Of a DNA stretch of 64,000 nt, positions 25,324 to 34,867 are shown in pieces; the stretch's first letter is position 1; each line of letters starts with the position of its first letter. A model generated the notes under the pieces. The model was not told the origin of the DNA. It was given only the letters and a program-made list of their open reading frames with translations, and ran no database searches. Position numbers and translations under genes: made by a program. This DNA is from CAWIVH01 sp963839475 (GTDB taxonomy: Bacteria > Acidobacteriota > UBA6911), in contig CAWIVH010000021.1 of assembly GCA_963839475.1 (NCBI GenBank), forward strand, positions 62,001-126,000, read 5' to 3'.

Positions 25324-27396
25324 ATGAGCGCTGCAGAGAGAGCACTGCTACCCAAGATCGATAAGAGTCACATGATCATTCCTGTGGGTGTCATGGGAAT
25401 CGTGCTTATCATGGTGCTGCCGCTTCCCACGCCTCTGCTGGATCTTCTGATCAGCTTGAATTTCACGACCTCCATCGTGGTTTTGCTGGTGTCGATGTAT
25501 ATCCTGCAACCGATCCATTTTTCAGTATTCCCATCCCTGCTGCTCATCATCACACTTTTCCGGTTGTCCCTCAATATAGCCTCCACGCGCCTTATCCTGC
25601 TTAACGGAGCCGGGGGAGTGGATGCTGCCGGCAAGGTGATCCAGGCTTTCGGTCAGTTTGTCGTCGGCGGCAACTATTTCGTGGGAATCGTGGTCTTTCT
25701 CGTTCTCATGGCGATTCAGTTCCTGGTCATCAACCATGGCGCCGTTCGCATTTCCGAGGTCACCGCTCGTTTCACCTTGGATGCCATGCCCGGGAAGCAG
25801 ATGAGTATTGACGCCGACCTGAATGCGGGAATGATTGATGAGGCGACGGCGCGTGCGCGGCGCGAAAAGATCTCAAAGGAAGCTGAGTTTTATGGTTCGA
25901 TGGACGGTGCAATACGATTTACGGCCCGGGACGCGGTTGCGAGCATCCTCATTTTAACCATCAACATCATCGGCGGATTCCTGATCGGCGTACTCCAGTT
26001 TGACATGGATCTGCTGACAGCTGCCCAGCGGTTCACCATCCTGACCATTGGGGACGGTCTTGTCACTGCGATCCCCTCACTGCTGATTTCGGTGGCCGGC
26101 GGCATCATTACAACCAGGGCCGGGTCTGAAGCCCACATGGGCGAAGAGGTCACCACTCAGCTGGTGAAGAACCCGACACCTCTGGCCATTGCCGCGGGAT
26201 TTCTGCTTTTTTTCGGTCTTATACCGGGCCTTCCATTCGTCCCCTTCTTTGTCCTCTCCTCGGCCACTGGGCTCCTGGCTTTCCAGCGCAGGAAGACTCT
26301 GGCTTCGGAAAGAGTCACGGCTGACCGCGCCAAAGCCGATCAGGCCGAAGCGGACAAGCCCAAGGAAAAGATCGAAAGTCTTTTGAAAGTGGATCTGCTC
26401 GGGATTGAGGTGGGCTATGGGCTGATCCGATACATCGACGCGGGTCAAGGCGGGGATTTCCTGAACCGCATCAAATCCATTCGCCGGCAGCTGGCGATCG
26501 ACATCGGGCTGGTGGTTCCGCCGGTCCACATCACCGACAATCTTCAGCTCAATCCCCGGGAATACGTCATCCTGCTCAAGGGAGTTGAGATCGCACGGGG
26601 CGAATTGATGCAGGATCATTTTCTTGCCATCAATCCCGGAACGGCGAGGGAGGAAATCCCCGGCATGCCGACGCTGGAACCGGCTTTCGGTCTGCAGGCA
26701 CGCTGGATCAGGACGCAGGAAAGGGAGAGGGCGCAGCTGGCCGGCTATACCGTGGTTGATCCCACAACGGTGCTGGCCACCCACGTTACTGAGATCATCA
26801 AGAGCCACGCGCATGAACTCCTTGGGCGGCAGGAAACGAAGGGTCTGCTGGATAACGTCAATGAATCTCACCCGAAGGTCGTGGAAGAACTGGTACCCAA
26901 GGTGCTCTCGCTCGGAGAAGTTCAAAAGGTGTTGCAGAATCTTTTGAAAGAACGGGTAAGTATCCGGGATGCCGTGACCATCTTCGAAACACTTGCCGAT
27001 TACGGGGCCTATACCAAGAACATCAGCCTGCTTACGGAATACTGCCGGCAGGCGCTGGGCCGCTCCATATGCCGTCCCTATCTCAATGAAAGCCATGACC
27101 TGTCGCTGTTCACCGTGGCTCCTGAAATCGAGAAGGCGATCACGGACGCGGTCGTGCAGTCGGAGCAGGGATCTTACCTGGCGCTGGAGCCGAAGATGGC
27201 GAAGGACATCATGTCAAGATTCCGGCGCTCACTCGAAGCCGCAGGCAGCGCAGGCAGTCCAGTCGTGCTTTGTTCACCGGCCACCCGCATGTATACCCGG
27301 CAGTTGCTGGAAAGATATCTCCCGAATGTAGCGATCCTTTCCCACAATGAAATTCCGCCGAATATTCGGGTCGTGTCGGTGGGGATGGTGAGCTAG
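25324..27396 (+). CDS. flhA: Flagellar export gate protein FlhA
   Basis: A 690-residue protein with about eight membrane helices, the conserved FHIPEP-type loop (SEVTARFTLDAMPGKQMSIDADLNAGMIDEATARARR) and a large cytosolic domain that forms the nonameric docking ring for FliH/I/J and chaperone-substrate complexes. ATG 25324 was chosen because GGAGAGG precedes it and the sigma-54 start point lies just upstream. The end is two bases before flhF. Confidence 0.97.
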   Translation: MSAAERALLPKIDKSHMIIPVGVMGIVLIMVLPLPTPLLDLLISLNFTTSIVVLLVSMYILQPIHFSVFPSLLLIITLFRLSLNIASTRLILLNGAGGVDAAGKVIQAFGQFVVGGNYFVGIVVFLVLMAIQFLVINHGAVRISEVTARFTLDAMPGKQMSIDADLNAGMIDEATARARREKISKEAEFYGSMDGAIRFTARDAVASILILTINIIGGFLIGVLQFDMDLLTAAQRFTILTIGDGLVTAIPSLLISVAGGIITTRAGSEAHMGEEVTTQLVKNPTPLAIAAGFLLFFGLIPGLPFVPFFVLSSATGLLAFQRRKTLASERVTADRAKADQAEADKPKEKIESLLKVDLLGIEVGYGLIRYIDAGQGGDFLNRIKSIRRQLAIDIGLVVPPVHITDNLQLNPREYVILLKGVEIARGELMQDHFLAINPGTAREEIPGMPTLEPAFGLQARWIRTQERERAQLAGYTVVDPTTVLATHVTEIIKSHAHELLGRQETKGLLDNVNESHPKVVEELVPKVLSLGEVQKVLQNLLKERVSIRDAVTIFETLADYGAYTKNISLLTEYCRQALGRSICRPYLNESHDLSLFTVAPEIEKAITDAVVQSEQGSYLALEPKMAKDIMSRFRRSLEAAGSAGSPVVLCSPATRMYTRQLLERYLPNVAILSHNEIPPNIRVVSVGMVS

Positions 27397-27397
27397 C

Positions 27398-28585
27398 ATG
27401 AAAATAAAAACCTTTTACGCCAAGACGATGACCGACGCGCTGCAGCAGGTGAAGGAAACGCTGGGAGACGACGCCCTGTTGCTTTCCACCAGGGAGATTC
27501 CCAATCGAAGCGGGCTTGGCGGGTTAGCCTCCGGTTTCGAAGTGGTCGCCGCGATCGATTCCGACGATGAGGAAGCGAGTTACCGGGCAGCGCCCGTTTC
27601 TGCGCGGCGGCAGAACGAAGACTCGGTTTTCTTCAGCCGCCAGGCAATGGCCGCGAAACCTGCCGTCCGCCAGGAATACGTCAGCGCTTATGCTTCAAAT
27701 ATCAAGCCGGCGCCTTCCGTTGCGACAGCACCACTCGGCGTGTGTGGCCATTCGGCTGATCTAAAAAAAGGCCAGAACCCGGGTGACACGTCGGACGAGA
27801 TGTCGACGGCCATATTTCAGGATCTTGTTTCCAGTGGTGTCGATGAATGGCTGGCACGCAAGTTGCTGACGGATGCCATGGAACTGGTTTTGCCGGCACC
27901 CAAAAAATCGCGCGCCGAGCTGTTACGAGCCGCCGGGAAGGCAGCCGGCGGTTTGGTGATGAGCCCTTCTACGCCCGATGGCACCCCCCGGAAAAGAGTG
28001 GTGGCGTTCGTCGGTCCGACCGGGGTCGGCAAAACCACAGCCATCGTCAAGCTGGCGGCGCAGTTGGCCCTCAGGCAAAGAAAAAAGGTGATTTTAATGA
28101 CCCTGGACGGGTACCGGATAGGAGCGGTGGATCAGTTGAAAAGCTATGCCGGGCTTCTGGGGATTCCCTTCCGGTTCGTCGGCCAGGTGCAGGACCTGCC
28201 CAAGGCGGTGGACGAGCAGAATCAGAGGGATTACGTCTTGATCGACACTGCCGGACGCAGCCCGCGCGATCTCGGGGCCATGAAAGGTATAGCTGAATAT
28301 CTGCAGGGTTCCGAAAAAATTGAGAAACACCTGGTCTTAAGCGCAACTACGAAGCCGTCCGACCTGCGCGACATCGTGGACCGTTTTGGAGTGTGCAGGC
28401 CGGATTGCCTGTTGTTCACCAAGCTCGATGAAACCTGGACATTGGGGCCGATTCTGAACGAACTGGTCCGGTCTCATAAACCAATGTCCTATTACTCGGA
28501 CGGACAGAGAGTGCCGGAGGACCTGCATGTTGCTCCGCCGGAACAAATTGTCGACATAGTATTGTCAGGGAGATATTTGTGGTGA
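27398..28585 (+). CDS. flhF: Flagellar placement GTPase FlhF
   Basis: A 395-residue SRP-type GTPase that determines where and how many flagella are built. It opens with MKIKTFYAKTMTDALQQVKETLGDDALLLSTRE, typical of the B domain, then a variable linker (about 60-130). The NG domain follows with P-loop GPTGVGKT at about 206-213, DGYRIGAVDQLKSYA and DTAGRSPRD, and closes with FTKLDET. It overlaps flhG by seven bases. Together with FlhG it suggests a controlled, probably polar, flagellar number. Confidence 0.95.
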   Translation: MKIKTFYAKTMTDALQQVKETLGDDALLLSTREIPNRSGLGGLASGFEVVAAIDSDDEEASYRAAPVSARRQNEDSVFFSRQAMAAKPAVRQEYVSAYASNIKPAPSVATAPLGVCGHSADLKKGQNPGDTSDEMSTAIFQDLVSSGVDEWLARKLLTDAMELVLPAPKKSRAELLRAAGKAAGGLVMSPSTPDGTPRKRVVAFVGPTGVGKTTAIVKLAAQLALRQRKKVILMTLDGYRIGAVDQLKSYAGLLGIPFRFVGQVQDLPKAVDEQNQRDYVLIDTAGRSPRDLGAMKGIAEYLQGSEKIEKHLVLSATTKPSDLRDIVDRFGVCRPDCLLFTKLDETWTLGPILNELVRSHKPMSYYSDGQRVPEDLHVAPPEQIVDIVLSGRYLW

Positions 28586-29505
28586 AATCGACAAACTTCA
28601 CACGGGCCAATCTGGCCAAGAACAAGATCCAGGGCCCGGATCCATCGGGATCGAAAAATGCCGTTGTGCAGCCTAACGCGGCCGCCGGAGAGGACAAAAG
28701 CCCACGCACGAAGATCCTTGCCGTAACCAGCGGCAAGGGCGGTGTCGGGAAGACGAATGTTGTGGCCAACCTTGCGGTGAGCCTTTCGGAAATCGGCAAG
28801 AAAGTCATTGTGCTGGATGCCGACTTCGGATTGGCCAACATCGACGTCCTCCTCGGCCTTACGCCCCGATTTCATCTCGGCCACGTTCTGTTCGGGAACA
28901 AAACGCTTACCGAAATCATGGTTCAAGGCCCCAAGGGGATCCGGATCATTCCGGCCAGTTCCGGTCTCCAGAGGCTTTCGGAATTGACGACGGAGCAGAG
29001 AAATCACCTCGTGGAGAATTTTGCCAATCTGGACGGCGATGCCGATTACCTGATCATCGATACCGCGGCAGGGATATCACAGAATGTCATTCATTTTCTC
29101 CTGGCTGCTCACGAGGTCATAGTCGTGAGTGCTCCTGAGCCCACCGCCATCGTCGATGCTTACGCCGTAATAAAAATCCTGTTGGCTGAGGATTCATCGA
29201 AGGTGATTCATGTATTGATAAATTCCGTCCAGAGCGAAACCGAAGCCAGAGAAGTCTATACTCAGATCAATTCGGTGGTGAACCGTTTCCTCAACTGCCA
29301 GGTGGCCTACCTGGGACATATCGAACGGGACTCCCACATCCTCCAGGCGGTTAGGAACCAGGTGCTTGTAACCCACTTGTTTCCCGGCGCTCCCGCGAGC
29401 AAGTGCTTCCGCGACCTGGCCAGGGCGGTGGCGTTGCAGGCAGATACATCACAGCCTTCAGACAGCCTGATCTGGGAACGACTATTGAATGACTGGGTGA
29501 ATTGA
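28579..29505 (+). CDS. flhG: MinD-like ATPase FlhG (FleN)
   Basis: A 308-residue ParA/MinD-type ATPase. A deviant Walker A (KGGVGKT) lies at about residues 53-59, then DADFGLANIDVLLGL and the second motif in YLIIDTAAGIS. The start is GTG 28579, six bases after GGGAG, overlapping flhF. FlhG limits flagellar number and regulates FlhF. The N-terminal DQAxxLR activation motif of many FlhG proteins is not evident in the first 40 residues. Confidence 0.93.
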   Translation: MVKSTNFTRANLAKNKIQGPDPSGSKNAVVQPNAAAGEDKSPRTKILAVTSGKGGVGKTNVVANLAVSLSEIGKKVIVLDADFGLANIDVLLGLTPRFHLGHVLFGNKTLTEIMVQGPKGIRIIPASSGLQRLSELTTEQRNHLVENFANLDGDADYLIIDTAAGISQNVIHFLLAAHEVIVVSAPEPTAIVDAYAVIKILLAEDSSKVIHVLINSVQSETEAREVYTQINSVVNRFLNCQVAYLGHIERDSHILQAVRNQVLVTHLFPGAPASKCFRDLARAVALQADTSQPSDSLIWERLLNDWVN

Positions 29506-29624
29506 AGTTTCTCGAATGCAACACGTCAGGAAGAGGCTTGCTTCCACGCTCGAAGGGACGCAGGCTTCAGCAGCCTATCGAATAGCCTGCAGGACCATCC
29601 GTCCTGCGCAGTACGAGGTTGACC

Positions 29625-30392
29625 ATGTTAGACACGGCACGCTTCTCGAGAGCCTATGAACCGGTGGTGGAACCCCAGCCGGAACGCGAACAACTTATTC
29701 TGGATCATCTCCCCCAGATCAAATATATCGCCCAACGCATTTCAACCAAGCTCCCCTCCCATGTGGAGCTGAATGATCTGGTGAGCGCCGGAGTGCTCGG
29801 CCTGCTGGATGCCATCGAAAAGTTCGATCCCGGCCGCGGTGTCAAGTTCAAGACCTATGCCGAGCTCCGCATCAAGGGTGCGATCCTGGACAGCCTGCGC
29901 AACCTCGATTGGGCCCCTCGATCCCTGCGGAAGAAAAGCAAAGACCTCGAGCGTGTCTACAAGGAGCTCGAGCAGCGGCTCAGCCGGCCCGCGACCGACA
30001 AAGAAGTCTGCGATGCCATGAACATATCCCTCGACGAGTTTTACGAACTCATCGATCAGATCAAGGGCTTGAACCTCGGGAGCTTTCATGAGCTCGCTTC
30101 GCACGAGGACGACAAAAACAGCGAGCCTCTCGTCAAGTACATACCCGATGCGCCGCAGATGGATCCGTTCAACCTGTTCCAGAAGTCGGAAATCCGAAAA
30201 ATCCTATCGTTCGCGATCGATGCACTTCCCAAAAAGGAGCGCCTGGTGGTTTCTTTGTATTATTACGATGAGCTTACCATGAAGGAAATCGGCAAGGTGC
30301 TGGGGGTCAACGAGTCCAGGGTATCACAGCTGCATACCAAGGCGATGCTGAGAATGAGGACCAAGCTGCGCAAAGTGCAGGACCAGGATTAG
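29625..30392 (+). CDS. fliA: Flagellar sigma factor sigma-28 (FliA)
   Basis: 255 residues from ATG 29625, which has GAGG seven bases upstream; a TTG two codons earlier is not needed. Region 2 (DLVSAGVLGLLDAIEKFDPGRGVKFKTYAELRIKGAILDSLR), region 3 and region 4 (YYYDELTMKEIGKVLGVNESRVSQLHTKAMLRMR) are complete. It would recognise the TAAA-N16-GCCGATA elements before flgM, fliC1 and fliC2, and is held by FlgM until the hook is complete. It follows flhG after 119 bases with only a small hairpin in the gap. Confidence 0.97.
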   Translation: MLDTARFSRAYEPVVEPQPEREQLILDHLPQIKYIAQRISTKLPSHVELNDLVSAGVLGLLDAIEKFDPGRGVKFKTYAELRIKGAILDSLRNLDWAPRSLRKKSKDLERVYKELEQRLSRPATDKEVCDAMNISLDEFYELIDQIKGLNLGSFHELASHEDDKNSEPLVKYIPDAPQMDPFNLFQKSEIRKILSFAIDALPKKERLVVSLYYYDELTMKEIGKVLGVNESRVSQLHTKAMLRMRTKLRKVQDQD

Positions 30393-30406
30393 GCGGGGAT
30401 CGAACC

Positions 30407-31384
30407 ATGAACAAGATTCTCTCGCAGGATGAAATCAACGCGCTGTTTTCCGCCATGGCTTCGGAAGAACTGCCGGTCGAGCCGCAGGCAGTCGAAAAGC
30501 CCGTCGTACAGCGCAAGATAGCGAGTTACGACTTCCACCGTGCGGACCGCATATCCCAGGACCAGCTGCGATCGCTGCATCAGCTGCACGACGATTTCGG
30601 CCGAAATTTCGCGGCGTCCCTGTCGGCGTATTTACGGGCTTTTGTCGACGTCAGCCTGCTCTCGGTGGATCAGCTGCCGTATTCGGAATTCCTGAAGCGC
30701 ATTTCCGATCCGACTCTCATCTCCAGCCTGGCGATGCGCCCCCTGGACAGCAACGTGGTTCTCGAGTTCAACCCCTCGCTGGTATTCCCGATGATCGATA
30801 TGCTGCTCGGCGGCCCGGGTAATGCGCCCGCCGAACAGCGCAATTTGACTGAGATTGAGATGAATATCATCGAAGGGGTCATCAAACTGGCGATGCGCGA
30901 CCTGCGCGAAGCCTGGCGGCCCATAATGGAATTCGATCTCTATTTGGATGGGACGGGCAACAAACCGCAGATGTTCCAGATTGTGTCGGCGGGCGAAACA
31001 GTGGTTGCCGTGGGCCTCGAAGTCAAGGTAGGCGAAACCGCGGGGCTCATGAATATCTCCATCCCTTCACGGATGCTCAAAGTAATCCGGAATCGCTTCG
31101 ATCAGCAATGGATCACACGAAGGCACAAAGCGGCCGGAAGCGAAGCCGACCGCATTTTGAACCAGTTGCGAAGCGCGGATTTGACCGTGAGCGGGGAAAT
31201 GCGTGACAATCAGCTTACAGTGGACGACCTGCTCAAGATCGCTTCCGGAGACGTGATCCAGTTGAACAAAAGCATCGGGGATCCCCTGATGCTGTGCGTT
31301 GCCGGAGTGCCGAAATTCCTGGGCTTCATCGTAGCCCGGCGGGGGAAAATGGCCTTCGAGATTACCAGAGAGTTCATTCCATGA
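30407..31384 (+). CDS. fliM: Flagellar motor switch protein FliM
   Basis: A 325-residue C-ring protein. The N-terminal CheY-P binding peptide reads ILSQDEINALFSAM. The middle domain carries the GGPG-type motif (MLLGGPGNAPAEQRNLTEIEM), and a SpoA domain ends the protein. The presence of the CheY site implies chemotactic control, although no che genes lie in this window. fliN follows after 12 bases. Confidence 0.97.
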   Translation: MNKILSQDEINALFSAMASEELPVEPQAVEKPVVQRKIASYDFHRADRISQDQLRSLHQLHDDFGRNFAASLSAYLRAFVDVSLLSVDQLPYSEFLKRISDPTLISSLAMRPLDSNVVLEFNPSLVFPMIDMLLGGPGNAPAEQRNLTEIEMNIIEGVIKLAMRDLREAWRPIMEFDLYLDGTGNKPQMFQIVSAGETVVAVGLEVKVGETAGLMNISIPSRMLKVIRNRFDQQWITRRHKAAGSEADRILNQLRSADLTVSGEMRDNQLTVDDLLKIASGDVIQLNKSIGDPLMLCVAGVPKFLGFIVARRGKMAFEITREFIP

Positions 31385-31396
31385 TGGGGTGCTGCA

Positions 31397-31693
31397 ATGC
31401 CTGAAAATGCCAATTCGTCCCAGTCCCGGTCCAATTGGAATATCGACCTTCTACTCGACGTAGAGCTGCCGATCATCGTCTCCTTCGGCGACACTTCCAT
31501 GCAGCTGAAGGACGTTTTGAAGCTGGGAGTGGGATCGGTGATAGAACTCAACAAGGCCGTCAACGATCCGGTAACGCTCGTTGTCAACCAGAAGCCGATC
31601 GCCCGAGGCGAAGTCGTCATGGTGGAAGGGAATTACGGCATTCGCATTCTCGAGGTGGAAAGTACGGCAGAACGAATCCGCTCTCTCGGCTAA
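31397..31693 (+). CDS. fliN: Flagellar motor switch protein FliN
   Basis: 98 residues. The SpoA domain is the FliN consensus: LLLDVELPIIVSFGDTSMQLKDVLKLGVGSVIELNKAVNDPVTLVVNQKPIARGEVVMVEGNYGIRI. Its place directly after fliM makes it the canonical FliN. A more divergent SpoA protein is encoded at 21275. Confidence 0.97.
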   Translation: MPENANSSQSRSNWNIDLLLDVELPIIVSFGDTSMQLKDVLKLGVGSVIELNKAVNDPVTLVVNQKPIARGEVVMVEGNYGIRILEVESTAERIRSLG

Positions 31694-31709
31694 AAGGAAA
31701 GCCATTCCC

Positions 31710-32600
31710 ATGATGCAAACCTCAAATTCCACGCCCCCGGGGATCGATCCGATCCAGAATCTGAAAAAGCTCGCCGCCAAAACCGGCGACCTTCCACCCA
31801 TCCCCGCCATGGCCATCAAGGCTCTGCAGATGATGCAGGATCCGATGGTTTCTGTGCGTGATCTCCAGTCGGTCATTGTCAAGGATCAGGCGCTTGCCGC
31901 GAAAATACTCCGAATTGTCAATTCGGCCATGTACTGTCTGAGCCGCGAGATCTCAACGCTATCTCATGCGATCGCGATCCTTGGGATGGAGACCGTCCGG
32001 TCCATTATCATGGCTGCTTCAGTCCAGCACGTGTACCAAACTGGCATGGTCCATGGACATGATCTGGGAACCAAGATTCTTTCCGATCATTCGTGGGGAG
32101 CGGCGATCTGCTCCCGGATCATCGCACAGAAGACCCGCTATCCCCATCCCGAGGAGGCATTCCTGTGCGGGTTGATACATGATATCGGGAAGCCCGTCAT
32201 GCTCAAGAATCTGACAGACCGCTACACACAGATCGTGAGCGACGCTTATCGCGGTGCTGTCCGATTCTTCGAGGCGGAGATGGAAGCCATTGGATTCTCC
32301 CATGCTCATGTCGGCGCCCTGCTGACTGAGAAATGGAACTTTCCTCCACAACTTTCCGAGGGAATCGGCTGCCATCACAACCCGCTTTCTGCGCAGAATC
32401 ACCGCCACCTGGCTTGCGTGGTAAACCTGGCAAACCTCGTGATGACCCGGTTGGAAATCGGATTTGAAAAAGACAAGAATCTGGATCTGAACGCCCAGCC
32501 CTCCACCGAAATACTCAAGCTGTCGCCCTCGACCATTGAGGAAATAAGCCTCGAAGTTCCCAAAGCTCTCGAAAAAATTTCCGATTCGCTGAAGTTTTAG
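31710..32600 (+). CDS. HDOD-domain signalling protein
   Basis: A 296-residue protein with one HDOD domain (about residues 20-220): LPPIPAMAIKALQMMQDPMVSVRDLQSVIVKDQALAAKILRIVNSAMY, then an HD-like segment with GLIHDIGKPVM. The ATG at 31710 has AAGGAAAG upstream; the longer open frame overlaps fliN. HDOD proteins act in signalling, often with c-di-GMP or two-component systems, and generally lack the full phosphodiesterase site. It is inside the flhA-fliN transcription unit, which suggests a motility role, as with flagellar-linked HDOD proteins elsewhere. Confidence 0.9.
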   Translation: MMQTSNSTPPGIDPIQNLKKLAAKTGDLPPIPAMAIKALQMMQDPMVSVRDLQSVIVKDQALAAKILRIVNSAMYCLSREISTLSHAIAILGMETVRSIIMAASVQHVYQTGMVHGHDLGTKILSDHSWGAAICSRIIAQKTRYPHPEEAFLCGLIHDIGKPVMLKNLTDRYTQIVSDAYRGAVRFFEAEMEAIGFSHAHVGALLTEKWNFPPQLSEGIGCHHNPLSAQNHRHLACVVNLANLVMTRLEIGFEKDKNLDLNAQPSTEILKLSPSTIEEISLEVPKALEKISDSLKF

Positions 32601-32625
32601 CGGCATCGGATGGAGGAGATGTTTC

Positions 32626-33054
32626 ATGAATTACACGATTCTAGCTTCAACTCTGCTTGCAGCTTTTGCCGGCGCGATGGCTTATTACCTTACTGACAAA
32701 AAACTGGGCGGCCGTGTCAAAACTTTGGAACGAGAATTGCTCTCCTATTCAGAGACGATGTGCCAGGCGGCGCAGAATCTGAGGGATGACTGCCAGAAAC
32801 TCAAGGCGCACGTAAGCGGACTTGAGGAGCGAATTCTTGAGCTGGCAGCTCCGAACAGCAATCCCCGTCTCCCGTTGGAACGCCGGCATCAGGTGCTCTC
32901 TTTGGCCCGGAACGGCGTCGCGATGGAAGACATTGTCAGGCGGCTGAACCTGCCGCAGGGCGAGGCGGAATTGATCCTGAATCTGAAGCAATATGCCGAT
33001 GGTTCCGCTTCACGGCAGGTCAGAACGACTGGAGAGCCGAGGAGCTATGTCTAA
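32626..33054 (+). CDS. Membrane-anchored coiled-coil protein, DUF2802-like
   Basis: 142 residues. One N-terminal membrane helix (ILASTLLAAFAGAMAYYLT), a coiled coil (about 30-75) and a C-terminal helix-turn-helix-like segment (RRHQVLSLARNGVAMEDIVRRLNLPQGEAELILNL) match the layout of DUF2802 proteins found near flagellar and chemotaxis genes. The function is unknown. It overlaps the next gene by eight bases. Confidence 0.75.
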   Translation: MNYTILASTLLAAFAGAMAYYLTDKKLGGRVKTLERELLSYSETMCQAAQNLRDDCQKLKAHVSGLEERILELAAPNSNPRLPLERRHQVLSLARNGVAMEDIVRRLNLPQGEAELILNLKQYADGSASRQVRTTGEPRSYV

Positions 33055-33922
33055 AAGCTGCAGTCGAAAAGGCTGTTCTCGCGTCCGATCCGAATTCAGA
33101 TTTTTTTTAAACCGGCGCCGTCCTCCGCGCTTTAACCAACAGGAATTTTGCGGAGAGAACTGCATACTGGAGCAGGTGGAATCGGATTTGAGAGATCGCT
33201 GGCGGGCACTGCAGCGCGAAAAAGGCCGCCACATTTCCCGGTCAAGAATCGGAGCTATCCTGCTCGAACTGTCGTTAATAACCCACGATCAGCTCGAAGC
33301 CGCCGTCAGTCTGCAGCGGCAGAACGGTTCGGGAAAACTCGGAGAATGGCTTCAGCGGCTAGGATTTATCGAGGAACATCACATCACCGTCGCGCTCTCC
33401 CGACAATACGGCATCCCGATGATTCAGCTCGCCAACGCCAATGCGCGGCTCGACACCATTCAAATGATCCCCGCCCCTGTGGCCATCTGCTCCAATCTTG
33501 TGCCGGTTGGATTCGTGGACGACCGGTCCGCGCTCAGGGTAGCGCTCAGCGGGCCCGTGGATTATTGCTCGCAGCAGGCGATCCGGCGCATGGTAGGAAC
33601 GGCCATCATGCCCTACATGGGCGATTCTTCGGCCATTCAGGCGCTTATTGAAAAGATTTATCCGCCGGAAGAACTCGATCTGTCCAACCTTCCCACCTAT
33701 TGTAATGTGCACGAATTACTGGATCTCGCTGGAAGCATCATCACGTCCGCCGCGGATCAGCGCGCGAAAAATATCCAGATGGAGCTGGTAGAAGATTTCT
33801 TCTGGGTCCGGCTCGACTACGATCGCACCTCACACCATCGAGTGTTCAAATATCAGCAGCCCGAGGCCCTGGCCGAAGAGGGCGCCTCCATCTATTCCAA
33901 AGCCATGGCCGTCGCCATCTGA
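33047..33922 (+). CDS. Cys-motif plus tandem MshEN (GspE N-terminal) protein, candidate c-di-GMP receptor
   Basis: 291 residues from ATG 33047, which has AGGAG just upstream and overlaps the previous gene. The N-terminus has C5-x4-C10 and C35-x3-C39, a possible zinc site. Two copies of the MshEN 24-residue pattern follow: RIGAILLELSLITHDQLEAAV... at about 67-90 and KLGEWLQRLGFIEEHHITVA... at about 97-120, then the rest of a GspE-type N-terminal domain. There is no ATPase domain. MshEN domains bind c-di-GMP in type II/IV pilus ATPases, so a stand-alone copy in a flagellar operon is a good candidate for a c-di-GMP effector. Binding is inferred from the motif only. It is the last gene of the flhA unit. 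Confidence 0.8.
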   Translation: MSKSCSRKGCSRVRSEFRFFLNRRRPPRFNQQEFCGENCILEQVESDLRDRWRALQREKGRHISRSRIGAILLELSLITHDQLEAAVSLQRQNGSGKLGEWLQRLGFIEEHHITVALSRQYGIPMIQLANANARLDTIQMIPAPVAICSNLVPVGFVDDRSALRVALSGPVDYCSQQAIRRMVGTAIMPYMGDSSAIQALIEKIYPPEELDLSNLPTYCNVHELLDLAGSIITSAADQRAKNIQMELVEDFFWVRLDYDRTSHHRVFKYQQPEALAEEGASIYSKAMAVAI

Positions 33923-34052
33923 TTTCCGGCTTCTAGTAATTGTTGCCCACCGGGGTGGGAAATTATTGCCACAAGGGTACGGAGTTTTGACACTTTTTGC
34001 CGCGCGGACGCTCCAAATGCCGAAAAACGGGCATAAAAGCCCGCAAATCGGA

Positions 34053-34068
34053 TGGCATGGTTCTTGCA
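34053..34068 (+). promoter_or_regulatory. Sigma-54 promoter element upstream of flgF
   Basis: TGGCATG-GTTC-TTGCA with GG-N10-GC, 60 bases before the flgF start. It would drive flgF-flgG-flgA-flgH-flgI-flgJ. Confidence 0.85.
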
Positions 34069-34127
34069 AGTAAATATGGCGGAGCCGGAGAAAGATCCGG
34101 ACAAACTCATTCAAGGAGATGGGCATC

Positions 34128-34859
34128 GTGAGCGGCGGAATTCTGGCGGCGGCATCAGGTTTGAAGGCGCAGATGGATGCGCTGGATGTTCTGGCCAACA
34201 ACATGGCCAATCTGAACACCGCCGGCTTCAAGGAGCAGAAGGCATTTTTCAGCATTCTGTCTGAAGCGCTGGATGACGATGACCGCGATGAGCCCATGTC
34301 CAGCGTCGACGCGCCCATCCAGGCGGGTGCATCCTTGAACATGGTGGATGGGGTGATGCAGGGGACGGACCGGGATCTGGACATCGCATTGACGGGCGAT
34401 GGCTTTCTTACCATTAACACGCCCAGTGGATTGCGCTATACCCGGAACGGCAGCCTGAGTCTCAACTCCCGCTCCGAACTCGCCACGCCGGATGGGTTGA
34501 GTGTCATGGGGGATGGCGGTCCGATTTTGCTGGGGTCCGGCAAAGTGAATATCACCGCACAGGGCGATGTCTTCCTGGACGGTAATAAGGTTGGTCGTTT
34601 GAAGATCGTTTCTTTCGACAAACCGGGCCTTCTTCAGCGCGAAGGCAACTCCCTGCTGGCGGTTCCCGCCTCTGGAGTGAAAACGATCGCCGGCACCGCT
34701 CAGGTCAAGCAGGGCTACCTCGAGATATCCAATGTCAATCCCGTTGCCTCGGTTGTCGAGATGGTCGGGATCATGCGCCGTTTTGAAGCTATCCAAAAAA
34801 GCATCAGTCTGCTTTCCAACAATCTCGATGCGAAAGCCATCGAGAAGCTGGGACGTTAG
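34128..34859 (+). CDS. flgF: Flagellar distal rod protein FlgF
   Basis: 243 residues. GTG 34128 was chosen because AAGGAG ends nine bases before it and the product then begins MSGGILAAASGLKAQMDAL as FlgF proteins do; an ATG at 34119 touches the ribosome-binding site. Rod signature NNMANLNTAGFKEQ, then ALTGDGFLTI and the C-terminal SVVEMVGIMRRFEAIQKSI are present. flgG follows after eight bases. Confidence 0.95.
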   Translation: MSGGILAAASGLKAQMDALDVLANNMANLNTAGFKEQKAFFSILSEALDDDDRDEPMSSVDAPIQAGASLNMVDGVMQGTDRDLDIALTGDGFLTINTPSGLRYTRNGSLSLNSRSELATPDGLSVMGDGGPILLGSGKVNITAQGDVFLDGNKVGRLKIVSFDKPGLLQREGNSLLAVPASGVKTIAGTAQVKQGYLEISNVNPVASVVEMVGIMRRFEAIQKSISLLSNNLDAKAIEKLGR

Positions 34860-34867
34860 GAGAAACC

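Noticed and set aside
26077..27096. 339-codon open frame on the minus strand
   Set aside because: It lies fully inside flhA, has no recognisable domains, and is a mirror of a high-GC coding strand.
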